Positions 36,901 to 48,518 of a stretch of DNA of 64,000 nt are shown here, in pieces. Within the stretch, counting starts at the first letter, position 1; each line of letters opens with the position of its first letter. The DNA comes from Amaranthus tricolor (Eukaryota; Streptophyta; Magnoliopsida; Caryophyllales; Amaranthaceae): positions 8,299,485-8,363,484 of the forward strand of contig NC_080058.1 of the NCBI RefSeq assembly GCF_026212465.1, written 5' to 3'. The position numbers and the translations under genes are program-made. Under the pieces are notes generated by a model. The model was not told the origin of the DNA. It did no database searches and was given only the letters and a program-made list of their open reading frames with translations.

Positions 36901-38331
36901 ATTCCAATGCCACACTTTTAAGATTTATATATAATGTTTCTCTTCTCTTCTGTTCTGCAATTTTCTTTATTTACTAAATAGGGACGAATCGATTACTGAT
37001 AATATCAGGATTCCAGTCTTTTTCTACAGAACCGACCATGTATGTATTTCGGTTTGACGACCCAATGCAACTAGGTTCTAATTTATTGCAATCCAATACA
37101 GAATGATAAATTATGTTATTTTATGAGTAAAATTTTTTATGATTGATACAAAATTATCTAAAGAAATTTATGCAATTACATACCAAATTACCAATATTGT
37201 ATCAAGAAAATAATATGTTCAGTAGATTTAATTTTATAAAATGGAAAGACCTTATATGATAATTTATGAAAAAATTTGACCAATGAAAAAAATAACTCAA
37301 AACTCTTGACCACCAATGGCCAATCAAACCGATATTTACCCGATTCGAATATATGACCCAATCTAAAAATAATCCGACAGGAAATGATTCGACTTAAATT
37401 AATCTGACTAACGTTATGGTAAGTCTTAATTCTTATTAAGACTATCATTGCCAAAACTCCACAGCAAATGCTTATGGGTTGTGATTGTTGTGTCATAATG
37501 TAGGAACCTGGAGATATAGAAGCAGAAATAGCAGAAAATGGGGTGAAACATGTGCTGAAGAAAATTCTGACATCAAGAGATCCAGGGGCACCTAAGCTAC
37601 CTAAAGGAAAAGCATTTGAGGTGTCCCCTCATACTTCTTTAACCTTACCTACATGGTTCTCTGAAGAAGATCTCAACTACTATACTTCCAAATACGAACG
37701 CAGCGGCTTCACTGGACCCCTGAACCACTACCGCAATTTAGACTGGTAATGTAATCTTAGCATTTACAAACTTTTGAGAATCTTGGGTTAGCCTAGTTGT
37801 TAGAAGTGTTCATTCGGGTCTTTGGGTCGATTCAAAATCGGTTATTGTGTCCGCATTGATTTTTAAATTAATTTTGAAGTCGGGCCAAGTCGGGTTCGGT
37901 TACAAGGTCGGATGAATATCGAGTCGTCGAGTTTATATTGAACACCTCTACTAGTGGTTGAGGGTTTCTCTAATAATTCCTTTTTCTCGTTGCTTGTAGA
38001 AATTCTCTAGTCTGCCCATTAAAAAAATAACATTTAAACATTTATGTTGTCGAGTTAGTATCTATGGATGAAAATTTAATGCAGGAACTGGGAGTTGACA
38101 GCGCCATGGCAAGGCATGGAGTTGAAAGTACCAGCAAAACTCGTGATGGGTGATCTCGACATGGTATACAATATGATTGGAGTAAAGGAATACGTGCACC
38201 AAGGTGGCTTTAAGAAAGACGTTCCATTGCTTGAAGATGTAGTGGTTATGGAAGGAGTTGGGCACTTCATTAACCAAGAGAAAGCTGAGGATGTCAACCA
38301 ACATATTGTTGATTTCTTTAGCAAGTTTTAG
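33983..38331 (+). CDS. Soluble epoxide hydrolase (alpha/beta-hydrolase fold)
   Basis: It hydrolyses epoxides, such as epoxy fatty acids in plant cutin and oxylipin metabolism, to diols; expected cytosolic or peroxisomal. Exons are 33983-34447, 37504-37745 and 38085-38331, phases 0 and 2, giving 317 residues, the usual plant size. The oxyanion-hole motif HGFPE is at 31-35. The nucleophile Asp101 lies in AHDMGA (usually HDWGA). Lid tyrosines are in DDYYICRFQ (about 149-150) and NHYRN (Tyr231). The acid is probably Asp261 in GDLDMVY, and the base His296 in GVGHF. All catalytic residues are present, so it should be active. There is no signal peptide, and the C-terminal SKF could act as a weak peroxisomal signal (speculative). 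Intron 1 is 3.06 kb and contains MITEs; intron 2 holds a hAT MITE. The gene is convergent with RPL18, whose stop is about 570 bp away. Confidence 0.95.
35395..35639. mobile_element. Stowaway MITE in epoxide hydrolase intron 1
   Basis: A 245-bp element with ends CTCCCTTCGAACCAATTTAG and, on the other strand, CTCCCTTCGAATTAATTTAG, flanked by TA on both sides. The near-identical ends indicate a fairly recent insertion. Confidence 0.85.
36482..36733. mobile_element. Degenerate Stowaway-like MITE in epoxide hydrolase intron 1
   Basis: Left TTTTTCCGTTTTAAAAGACT and, on the other strand, right TACTTTCTCCATCCTATATT pair weakly. The internal TTACATTGAGACGAATCAAAC resembles the MITE at 26.4 kb (TTACATTGACACGAATTAAAC). 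Confidence 0.5.
37801..37950. mobile_element. 150-bp hAT-like MITE in epoxide hydrolase intron 2
   Basis: Ends TAGAAGTGTTCATTCGGG and, on the other strand, TAGAGGTGTTCAATATAA. The flanking octamers CTAGTTGT (37793-37800) and CTAGTGGT (37951-37958) match at seven of eight bases. The body has TCGGGTTCGG words. It begins 55 bp after the exon 2 donor. Confidence 0.75.
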
Positions 38332-38904
38332 GTTTAAAAATTGCTTTATTTTGTATGAATATTTTGTTACATACAGGTTCTGAACCGGTGTTTGAAAGGG
38401 TTATGGTTCTTCTGAACTCTTGTTATCTTAACTTGTTACTTAAGGTATGATGAATAATGGTGTATCATGTATGCGTAGAATTTTGATCAATGAGCATTAG
38501 AAAAAAACTTATTTTCAGCTCAATCTTACCAATTTCCTCGATCCTTAGAAAGGTTTGTTCTTCACATTCCTCATCCTTTAAATCCGAGGGTGATTCATGA
38601 TCCGATTGCATGTAATTTCAGGTAGAATTTGCATGGTTTCAAGCACTAATTAATAATCTACATGCAAATAGAACTAGAGCAAAACATAAACAAATAGATG
38701 AAGACAGAGAGGGTGAGAAAGCAGGCGAAAGAATGTTGCATGCTATTTGATAAATTTGAACTTCAATAACGAGAAAGTCGTCGGATTCAATAAAGGCAAC
38801 AAAATTGCAAATGATGATAAATGCTTGTTTATGGTAAGATAACTTGGGCAAAACCTTTAACTGCTACTGAAAACAGAAGAGCCTCAGCAACACGATATCC
38901 AAGC

Positions 38905-41900
38905 TTAAACCCTGTAACCCCTGCTGTTTCTTCTTCCTCTAGCCCGCTCAAACTTTCTGCCTTCTGATCGCACATATGGCTTAGTGTGACTGTGTGGAAC
39001 ACCTGGAGCTTTACCAAAGTGCTTAACAGCCTCCCTAGCATTCTTTGGTCCTCTCAAAAGAACCTGCAAACAGAAGGATACAAGAGTAAGATATAAAGAT
39101 CATAAGAACACATGCTCAAGTGTCCACTGCCCAGTTTATACGTAAAGCTTTCTATGAAGATATAAAACGCAAGAATAACATTAGTAATATAATTCGGAAA
39201 GGCTCCAACTAGCACTGCGTCAGTTACAAAAATTAACAGCAATGTTGTTAGTTGCTACGTAGGCACAGCTAAGCTAAACTTAAACTTAAACTGGGTATCG
39301 ACTTTTGACTAAACACTGGTGCACTCAATCCCTCGCAGTTTACAGATAGAAAGGCAATCACAAAACGATAATACACTAAGTCCCTTGCTACAGCGGACAA
39401 TTAGGAACCAATATATCATGAATAGATGACACAGAGACAGGTTACATATGTCAAAAGAGATCTCAAAAGCAACAGGAGTAAGATGGTGCTATGAAGTGAC
39501 AGATTCACTAAAACAGTAATTTAGGACAAAAGTGAAATTATATTATAGAATGGATGATAAAAAAAGATCACAACCTAAAAGAAAATAATAAAAGATAGAA
39601 CAATATTCATGATTTCCCACAACTCCCTAAAACCCCCTATTTATAATAAAGCTACCACTTAATACTAACTTATTTCTCAAGTTACTACTAACATAGTAAT
39701 TACCTACATTACCCCTTCGTAAACCAATATCAGGTCACTGCAATACTAACCGCCTGAAGCTCCACCTTGCCCTCAAAGTGCATAAAAATTAGCATAGCCT
39801 TCCACCTTCAACAAGGAAAATGAGGAAGATAAATAGTGGAGAAAAAATATGTTGTGATCAATTGGCTTGGATGGGTGATAGGAAAAATGAGTCTGAAAAA
39901 AAAATTTAGGCTTTTGTAAGGTTTTAAGGCTGTTTAGAAAGAAATTTGGGAAGAAAGGTTAGACTAAACGGGATTAGAAGAATCAGTAAAGGAAGAGTTA
40001 GGAAAAAGGAAACTAAGCAATTGAAAATATAGCTTTAAACAATTAAGATAAACACAACTGCTAAACGGGATTAGAAGAATCAGTAAAGGAAGAGTTAGGA
40101 AAAAGGAAACTAAGCAATTGAAAATATAGCTTTAAACAATTAAGATAAACACAACTGCTCTTTCATTCCTATTGGATCCTTACATTTACAATTATTTAGC
40201 TATAGTGACTAGCAAAACAACTCAGCTAGGTCATTCTAGAAGAATTCTAGATACCGATTTACAATGCAAGGTGCAACGTATATTTCTAACAGAAAATATT
40301 CCTTTTGCTGATGTGGCGTTTAACTAACTGCATTCTCTTTCTTCATTACTGCTCAGCATCTTTTATGCCACTGATCTTGTTACGCCTCTTGTAGGTTAGT
40401 AGCTGCCTTCCTCCTGAGTGCATTACATTACCCCGTGGTGACAAAGGCACCTTGTCCTCAAGGTGATGAGAAGGGAAAGCTGCTTGCAACCTTTGAAGGT
40501 TCTCCCAAGTGGCCTCAGAAGCGGCTAACCCTGCCACAGCACCAAAACTTCACTAGAGTCATCCAAGGGGGAAGTGGTGTAGCCCAGAAGATCAGCAGGC
40601 TCCACACAAAGTTCCAATTCAGCAGTTAACTGTGGTGGCAACTCAGAGGCAGTAGCTGAGCCTATAGCAGCCTTCAGCTGGGACACATGGAATGTGGGAT
40701 GAATGAGGCTTGAGGGGGGGGGGGTAAATCCAGGCGAAAAGCAACGGCCCCAATTTTTTGTACAGTTTTGTATGGACCATAGAAACGAGGGGCTAATTTC
40801 TGATTCATGCGTGTAGCAAAGATTTTTGTCTGTAGGGTTGTAATTTAATGTAAACAAGATCACCAATGTTAAATGAAATCTGTCGTTTATGCTTATCGGC
40901 ATACCATTTCATTATTTGTTGAACCCATGCCATATTAAATTGCAATTCATCCAACACAGCATCTCATTCCACCAATAACTCCTCCATACTATCAACAGGA
41001 TGGAGTAGGTGAGGAAATCTAACCAAGTGAGGGGCAGCACGGACATAGAGAGATTGAAAGGGGGTCATAAGGATGGAAAAAAGATGGAAAGTATTGTAAG
41101 AGTATTTCGCCCAAGGTGCCACACAGCCCACTTTTTAGGGTTACAATTGATAAAACACCGAACATAATTTCCAAAGTCTTGTTAACGACTTCCGTCTGAC
41201 CATCCTTTTAAGGGTGGCCGTACTTCGGAGGAGTTTCGTCTGTAGAAGACAAAAGAGCTCTTTCCAAAATTGGTTAAGGAAAACCCGATCACGATCAGAG
41301 AATGGTGGAAGAAAACCCATGAAGGCAAGCAATCTCTTTAATGAAAACAGCAGCCACAGTGAAAGCAGTAAAAGGGTAGCAAAGAGGTAAAAACGGCCAT
41401 ACTTAGTTAAACGATCAATGACGAGGAGCACTAAATCAAAACTTTGTGATTTCGGTAAGCCTTCAATAAAATCAAGTGAGATATCGGCCCAAACTTGGCT
41501 TGGAATGGGGAGGTATTGCAAAAGACCGGCAGTAGATTGATGAGAATGTTTCTGCTATTGGCAAATGGTACACTCTTGGACATAACGGCGAATTTGTTTC
41601 CGCATACCGAACCAACCATTCCGATGCTAAATGAGAGTAAGTTTTCAATTCTCCCCCATGACCACCCAAAGGAGAGTCATGATATTCATGAAGAACAGGA
41701 ATGAAAGGTGAGGACTGAGAGAAAACATATAGACCCTTGTAGTACAAAGCATCATCCAGTAAAGAAAATCCAGTAGGAAGGGAGATGCCATCAGCAACTG
41801 CTTTCTGAATCCGCATGAGATGATGGTCTTTGAGTACTTTCCTATCGGAGGACAAACCATTGGATATTGTGAGAGCTCACTAAGGTGCCAAATTCCATGG

Positions 41901-44900
41901 ATGACCTTCTGGATTGTGCGTCGGCGAGCAAGTTAGATGGACCCGGGTTTTAAATGATATTAAAATCAAATCTCATTAACTTCGTAATCGAACGTTGGTA
42001 TTCGGCGCCAATTTCCCGTTGCTCCATATCAAACCGCAGGCTTCTTTGGTCTGTTTTGATTAAGAAACGCCAGCGCAAAAGATAATGGCACCATTTCATC
42101 ACCGCAAGAACAATGGCCATCAATTCTCGTTCACAGATAGATTTTAGCTGGGCTCAAGGGCCTAGGGTCTTGCTAAAGACGGCGATAGGGTGGCCATCCA
42201 GTAACAATACAGCCCCCAAAAACAGTATCAAAAGCATCTGTTAGACAGTGACTGACTTAGAGAAAATGGGCATAGCTAGCACAGGGGTTGTTGACATAGC
42301 AGCTTTCTTCAAGGCTTCGAATGCAGCAGTAGCGGTTGTAGTCCAAGAGAATGAGTCGTTTTAGAGCTGATCTGTGAGAAGCTTTGCAATGTGGGTATAG
42401 CCAGCTACAAATTTGCGATAATACCCCATGAGCCTGAGATATCCGCTTAACTGCTTCAAATTTTGTGAAATAGGCCATGAGGGCATGGCGGCTACTTTGG
42501 ATTCATCCATTCCCACACCACCAGCAAAAATTACATGACCCAAATAGGCCACTTGTTCCATGCCAATATCACACTTTGTTGCATTACCAAACAATTGATA
42601 ATCAATTAAAGTTTGCAACACAGTAGTCAAATGTTGTTTGTGCAAGGCCTTAGTGGGACTATAAACAAGAATATCATCAAAAAAAACAAACACAAATTTC
42701 CGAAGGAAGGGGCGAAAAATGTTCATCAAATGTGTTGTGAAAAAACACAAATTACGATACTTTTAAAAATACAAACCAAAAACCCTCTAAATGTGTTGTG
42801 AAAAAACTTATGCTCATCAAATCAAAAAGGAAAACCAATATGAACTCGTCACAATCAATTAACCCAATTTACACATTACACATTTCTCATGCTATATACC
42901 AATTCATCAAACCCCTCTTAACAACAATGACAAGCAACCACATCTTCATTACTCGATATGGGTTGCATGCATCAATCCCCCTAACGCTACTTGGTTGGTG
43001 CCACTTAAGCGGCTTTGTGGCAATGTAAAATGCAACTCCTGACAACAAGTTGGATTATGCTCCTAGATCAGTTTTCTCTGTTCCAACAATAGTTGCTAAG
43101 TTTATGGGAAACTTGTTTACTATGACTATGGTGTAGTGGTCGATTAGTAATGGGTTAGTAGTCTAGTTTTAGTTGGTTTTGAGTTTTTTACATTATAAAT
43201 AACGCGTTTAATATATTTCGTAAGTGTATAAAATGTAGTCTTTTGGCTTGTTCAAATTTATCTCTTTTTTTAAAATCGTGTAGAATATTTACAGAAAATA
43301 AGATAGAGAAACTTGAAAAGGCCAAAATACTAATTTTAACAATTCACACACTTACAAAATACATCTATTTATAAATAAACTTCTAACCAAGTAAAACTAA
43401 ACCACTAATCTATTACTAATTGACCATTATATCATAATCCTCGTAAACAGCTAACTTTCTATGACATAAACCCACTAACTTATTCATTCCCCATCGCCAA
43501 AACTACCAACCATCAACATCACAACTAACCAATGTAAGAATAGGAAAAGTAATTTTGGAGCAGAATCCAATTCAGCCACTTGCTCCAAAATTTGCCTCTT
43601 CATTTCAATGGAGCTCATCTCTCCATAATTTGTAAAACACTCCTCTTCACTCTGTATGTACTTCTCCTCACCATCAATTACACTTGTTGATGCACATTAT
43701 TATCAACCATCAATGGAGCACTTCTCTCCATAACTTGTAGTTATGTTCACTTTTTATCACCAAACTTGTTGATGCAGATAATCACCAACTTTGACATTTT
43801 AAAACACTTCTCTCTTTCAAATTGATATCAAATTATCCTACAACTGATATCTACGTTGAGCATGAACTTCAATTACAGCAAATCCTCCTTTTCATTATAC
43901 TCTTAACAATATTTTTAACGAACTAAAAAGAAACCCAAAAATCTCTTTTTTTGTAACCAACTTGACAAACTCTCAAAGCAACTTGCAATGCCATCTAAAC
44001 CAGCTAATGCTCTCACGCAAACAATATGATCAATACTCAGCAATAACATGACATAGTTTTTATGAAGTTCTTATCACATTTGACAAATATTCACAACACT
44101 CAATAAATACTAACATTCAACGACCATATGTAACTAATTTTTTCTTTTTTTCATATTTTACCAATCAAATACTTAGTGTGAAAGATTTAATTTTTTCCTA
44201 GGATCGAAACCTGGAGCTCAGATACCATGTACTTGAACAAGCAAAAAGTTTACGTTTTTATATATTTCACACTTACAAAATTCAAACGATTATTCATTAC
44301 TAATTAACCACTACACCATAGTCCTAGTGAACAACTAAATCCCCCATACATAAACTCGCTAAGTTATTCATTCCCACTATTACTAACCACTAAGTCAACA
44401 ACTACCGTAAAAATAGAAAAAACTAATTTTGGAGCATCATCCAACACAATCATATAAATGATGTACATCTAACTTTACAAATTACTTACTATATACCCAA
44501 AAAAAAACAATTACAAATTAAAAAATAAAACATTAAAAAGAAGAATAGGAGAATGAATAACCAAATAAAAGAAAGAAATACATACAGTGTTCTGGCCAAG
44601 AGGTGCTCTAAGAGCAAGCTGATCAAAAGTAAGACATTCACCACCAGCTTTCTCGATCCTAGCTCGAGCTGTTTCAGTGAACCTCAATGCTGTCACTTTC
44701 AATGCCGGAACTTCATACACTCTGCAATCATCCGTCACTGCTCCCACTATTACCGCTATCTTATCCTCCTACACCATATTCCATCTATTTTTGAACCAAA
44801 TTTACAAACCAAAAACAATAAGGAATAAGAAAAAGAAACAGAGATGTACCTTTCCTTTCATGTAAGTGATAAGGCGAGAAAGAGATAAAGGAGCTTTGTT

Positions 44901-45155
44901 AATCTTAGACATGAAAAGCCTCTTCAAAACAACAGCGTTGAAGCTGCTACCAGTTCTACGTACGAGGAAACGGTAGAGTTTCACAAGTAGTTTGAGATAA
45001 ACATCGTTGGATTTTGGTGCTGTTCTTTTCGTCTTCTTCGACTTACCTCCTGCCGTCAAATCGATTCCCTGTAAATTTAATCATAGAAGTTTGAGTTAAG
45101 AAGATAATGGAGGAGAGTGGGAGAGCTAAAGAGAAAGAGAAGAGAAAACCACCAT
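38905..45155 (-). CDS. 60S ribosomal protein L18 (eL18)
   Basis: Structural protein of the cytosolic large ribosomal subunit. Exons: 45155-45153 (ATG alone), 45068-44850, 44768-44586 and 39063-38905, all phase 0, encoding 187 residues, the normal eL18 length. Recognisable segments in order are [98 protein letters not shown] and the basic end [13 protein letters not shown]. No frameshift or stop breaks it. The first coding exon contributes only the start codon, an arrangement known in plant ribosomal protein genes. The last intron is 5.5 kb and carries a decayed chromovirus and small LTR elements on the same strand. Two telo-box motifs lie upstream. It is convergent with the epoxide hydrolase gene. 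Confidence 0.97.
39300..42750 (-). mobile_element. Decayed Ty3/gypsy chromovirus inside RPL18 intron 3
   Basis: On the minus strand, in order: reverse transcriptase end with FDDILVYS (about 42680) and [15 protein letters not shown]; RNase H region (about 42360-41870); integrase zinc-finger region; integrase core with [15 protein letters not shown] and [11 protein letters not shown] (about 41490-41390); then a C-terminal chromodomain segment LVLWQG plus ASEATWENL (about 40545-40480). Frames shift between segments and stops interrupt them, so it is dead. The part before the reverse transcriptase and the 5' LTR are missing. A probable 3' LTR follows, possibly starting TGTTAGAAATATACG near 40290 and including ATTATAAATAGGGGG near 39645. 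The chromodomain marks the chromovirus lineage. Confidence 0.85.
39964..40157. repeat. Perfect 97-bp tandem duplication
   Basis: Two consecutive identical units, 39964-40060 and 40061-40157, each starting CTAAACGGGATTAGAAGAAT. They lie in the probable LTR of the chromovirus within RPL18 intron 3. Identity over the full unit implies a very recent duplication or an assembly artefact. Confidence 0.9.
43055..43260 (+). repeat. Plus-oriented copy of the small-LTR sequence
   Basis: CTATGGTGTAGTGGTCGATT, GGTTAGTAGTCTAGTTTTAG and CGTAAGTGTATAAAATGTAG match, in opposite orientation, the LTRs of the small element at 43260-44446. It faces the next copy, forming an inverted repeat of about 200 bp. Confidence 0.5.
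43260..44446 (-). mobile_element. Small non-autonomous LTR element (TRIM-like) in RPL18 intron 3
   Basis: On the minus strand a short LTR runs from TGTTGGATGATGCTCC (44446) to TTCAAGTACA (about 44237). It is followed at once by TGGTATCTGAGC, which matches an initiator-tRNA-Met primer-binding site with one mismatch. A second related LTR begins TGAATTGGATTCTGCTCC near 43572 and extends to about 43260. The internal region is only about 660 bp and has no gag or pol. Short LTRs, a Met primer site and small size fit TRIM-type retrotransposons; the LTRs are clearly diverged. Confidence 0.6.
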
Positions 45156-45190
45156 TGTTGCTCCTTCCCGCCGCTACTGCTGCTCTGAAA

Positions 45191-45198
45191 TAGGGTTT
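45191..45198 (-). promoter_or_regulatory. Telo-box motif upstream of RPL18
   Basis: AAACCCTA on the minus strand, about 40 bp upstream of the RPL18 ATG. Telo-boxes are known in promoters and leaders of plant ribosomal-protein and translation genes, where they favour expression in dividing cells. Confidence 0.55.
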
Positions 45199-45260
45199 TG
45201 GGATGGGAGTGCGTAGAAATTCCCTCTTCGATGGTGGAAAGTGGAATGAAAAGGAAATAT

Positions 45261-45268
45261 TAGGGTTT
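45261..45268 (-). promoter_or_regulatory. Second telo-box motif upstream of RPL18
   Basis: AAACCCTA on the minus strand, 106 bp or more upstream of the RPL18 ATG, next to GGCCAAAA and a TGCCCAAA word that is close to but not a perfect site II element. Paired telo-boxes fit a ribosomal protein promoter. Confidence 0.55.
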
Positions 45269-45404
45269 TGGCCTTTGGGCAGTTGATTTTTATTGTGTGC
45301 TGCTGAAGTTCATCAGTTCTCTGTGCACCATAACATCACAACCGCATGTATATATTTTTTTTAATGAAATATTACCTTAAATAATCTTTTCCTACAATAA
45401 TTTT

Positions 45405-45745
45405 ATTTATTGATTAATCATAAATAATTTAACTTTAAGGATATTTTCCTAGAGTAAATCCGGTGACCGGATAAATAACTATAGTAAGTTTTATCTTAAA
45501 AAGAAAAGATAAATTAAAATAAAATGTCGATAAAATTGTTAAAAAAATTTATGATTTTTTTTATTATTTAGAATTTTTTGTGTAAAATTTTAAAATTTTT
45601 CTCTAATTTTAAATTAATATTCGGTTTATTTTTTTGGTGAATTACCCACTATAGTAGGTCATCGGGTTACCTAAATTTACTCTATGCAAATACCCGTTAA
45701 AGTTGGGATTATTCATGGTTAATCAATAAGTGGGATCATCGTAGA
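45405..45745. mobile_element. Foldback MITE upstream of RPL18
   Basis: The left arm (TATTGATTAATCATAAATAA, AACTTTAAGGATATTTTCCT, AGAGTAAATCCGGTGACC) pairs with the right arm read on the other strand (TATTGATTAACCATGAATAA, AACTTTAACGGGTATTTGCA, AGAGTAAATTTAGGTAACC). Arms are about 85 bp, separated by about 170 bp of AT-rich sequence. No ORF. Confidence 0.6.
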
Positions 45746-48518
45746 AAAATCACAAATAGTTTGAATTATTCTAGGTAAATTTTTTTTTAATTATTATTTA
45801 TTAATTATTAAAAAGAGTCTTAAGGATTAGATTAATATAAATGAATAAATTATCAACGTAAAGTTTGATATTTAATACTTATGTTCACCATAAAGAAAAC
45901 ACAAAAACTTGGAGTGATAGTCGCATATTGAGACCGTCAATATGCACCGGTCCAAAAGCTATATTTTGAAAAATAAAAATAGTCGCTCTTCCTGGAATCA
46001 AAGAATAAAATTCAATTTAACTTTAAAAGTAATAATTTTGACCTTAAATATATGAATTTCAACTTAAAGTAAATTTTAAATAGATCAACTAAAATAAAAA
46101 AAAATTAATTTTGACCTAAAAGTGATCAATTTTTGACGTTAGATCTTCTACCTAAGTAAGATCTATTTTCACAATTTCAGAACGGAAGTAATAAAATATA
46201 TTCTATGGATAAATTTTAAACAACAATTGAATGGTCAATAACGCTATTGAACATAATGTTAAAACACTGCACATTACAAGTACTCTTATTCAATGTAACA
46301 TGATGGTTCTAAAAGAATATAAGAGTATCTGTATTCTTTAATCATTAATCAAATAATAGTGGCATTGCTCTTTCCTCAAAGTTTTTGTTCATAATAGACA
46401 TGAAAATAAAGTTGGTCTAATATATTTACTTATCCTGAATGTGAAGGCGAAAAAAATGTCGATCTCAAATTGTATTCGCCAATTGATTTTAATAAATATT
46501 CTTTACAAATGATAATAGTTGTTAGCTATCATTCAAACACCAAATAAAAAAGAAAAGCAAAATATAATAAGCTATCAAAATCAAACCCACCAAAATTATA
46601 CCAAATTGCAACAAAAGCACATAAACATTAAATAATCAAATAGAAAACATCCGATTGAATAAAATTTCAAATTATGCCAAAAGGTACTTGAGCATAAATT
46701 ATACCATTACAATTAAATTTGAACACAGATAAAATATGAAAAACATTTGGGTTAACAGCAATAATTCACTCTACATTCACAAATTTTGTATAATTACAGT
46801 CTAATCAAAGACGTGTCTGATATATGAATTGAATAGCTCAAATGATACATATTATCAGTATATGAGCTACTTGTTTTGAAGCCGTATTTTCGATAGAAGA
46901 TCCCTCATAATAGTAGCTCTTCTACATTTCGATTTTAAAATTTACTTGAACCCTTCATTTTTATTGTTTATGTCATTAATTTGAAAGCAAAATAAACTAT
47001 TTTTTTTTAGGATTTTTAAAGTAATTTTTAAAATACACTATTTTTTTTGCTTGAATTACTTTTATTTTTTTAATATAGATTCTATGATAATATAAAAATT
47101 TGTCAATTTTTTTACTATATTAATACACCAAACGTTGACTTTGATATTAGTTATAAAAGTTCGAATCATATATCAACCTGAATACATACATAATAATATA
47201 ATACTTGAGTAGGGTTATGGACTGATATGAAACAAACTTAGACTATTTGTGTCAGAAACAAACCATTCCACCCCTTTGGATCACCAACTATTGATAAAGA
47301 CATAATTATCGGCAATTATTAAACTAGCAGTGAAAATAAAAGTATTACATATTGGAAATCTCAATAGGCCTTATTAAACTTAGTTTCATCAAATTCAAAA
47401 TGTTCTTATCATACCTAAATAATGGATGCTTTATGAGATCTTTCTCAATCACACATTTACGATAAGCACTTTGTTAGTTGTCAATGAGACAATATCATCA
47501 CAGGCATGAGCAGTAAAGTACATATCAGAGATTGAAGTATAACTGTATAAGCAATTAAACCGTCAAATAACATACATAATTCAATCTAGCATGCCAAGGC
47601 TTGAAGTTTTATTCCATTCTTATAACTTTGGCCGAACTTGTTGAGTCACCAAAACATCAAAAATTGTTGGAGGAATACACATGGGATAGAGAGTCCCTAT
47701 GCAACGTCAGACCTAAGACTTTGCCCGATATACTTCAACAAAATTGTCATGGGGAGGTATGCATACCAATGGTGACCATAAGGTCCATGTAGCAATGGGA
47801 AGTAAAAATAAATTGTTATAGAATCCCTTTGAGCTAAAACCTCTCGTCCTTTTTGGTTTCCCTTTGAGTTTTCCCAATCCATATAAACAACCCCTATGGA
47901 TAAAATAAACATCAAATCCTCAATTCATCTTTAACTTTTCATATTATTTGTGGGTAAGTAGTCTTATACACGATAAAAGTCGACATGGATGAAGACTTCA
48001 CTATTAACAAATCTCAAATACTTACTCAACGATCAAAGTGTATACGTACCTTATAAGCACAACACATCTGAATGGTGCACAACCTTGAGACACTTTAATA
48101 TCCTCTTACAGTTTGACCTCTAAACATAAATTACATTCAAAACAACATATAAGAACGAGTACAACAACACCAACACACCCTTATATACATCTCACATGCA
48201 AGTTTAAGCATTCCATCACATGAGAAACCACTTATAAGCTTTAAAATTGCTTAATTACAAGAACGAATCAGAATTAAAAATTCTTTAAGTCTAGAACTTT
48301 TGGTAAATTAAAAAGAAAATCTAACTTATCCATTGCGTTTGGAAGGCAGCAATTACCTTAGGTACCATTTAACACATAATACAACACAAATCAAAACCCC
48401 TAAATCTCTTGACATTTTCGGCCAACTAAACAAAAAATAAAACTTTAAAAACATGAAAATAACATAAAAAAATAGTACAAATTTTATTAAAAGATACAAG
48501 GAGTACAAGAAAACTTAT
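45746..48518. other. AT-rich intergenic sequence
   Basis: No supported gene. At 46000-46150 there is another short TAAAAGTGATCAATTTTGA-type degenerate stretch. At 47600-47900 the base composition is less AT-biased and short frames open on both strands, but none has a recognisable motif, splice partner or start context. Confidence 0.5.

Noticed and set aside
41495..42801. Plus-strand open frames across the Ty3/gypsy remnant
   Set aside because: Antisense to recognisable integrase and reverse-transcriptase segments on the minus strand.
44205..44240. tRNA-Met-like sequence (GATCGAAACCTGGAGCTCAG)
   Set aside because: Only the 3' part of a tRNA is represented, and it sits exactly next to an LTR end, so it is a retrotransposon primer-binding site, not a tRNA gene.
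47601..47915. Overlapping short open frames on both strands in less AT-rich DNA
   Set aside because: Neither has recognisable domains, a convincing start, or partner exons; could be an unannotated repeat.
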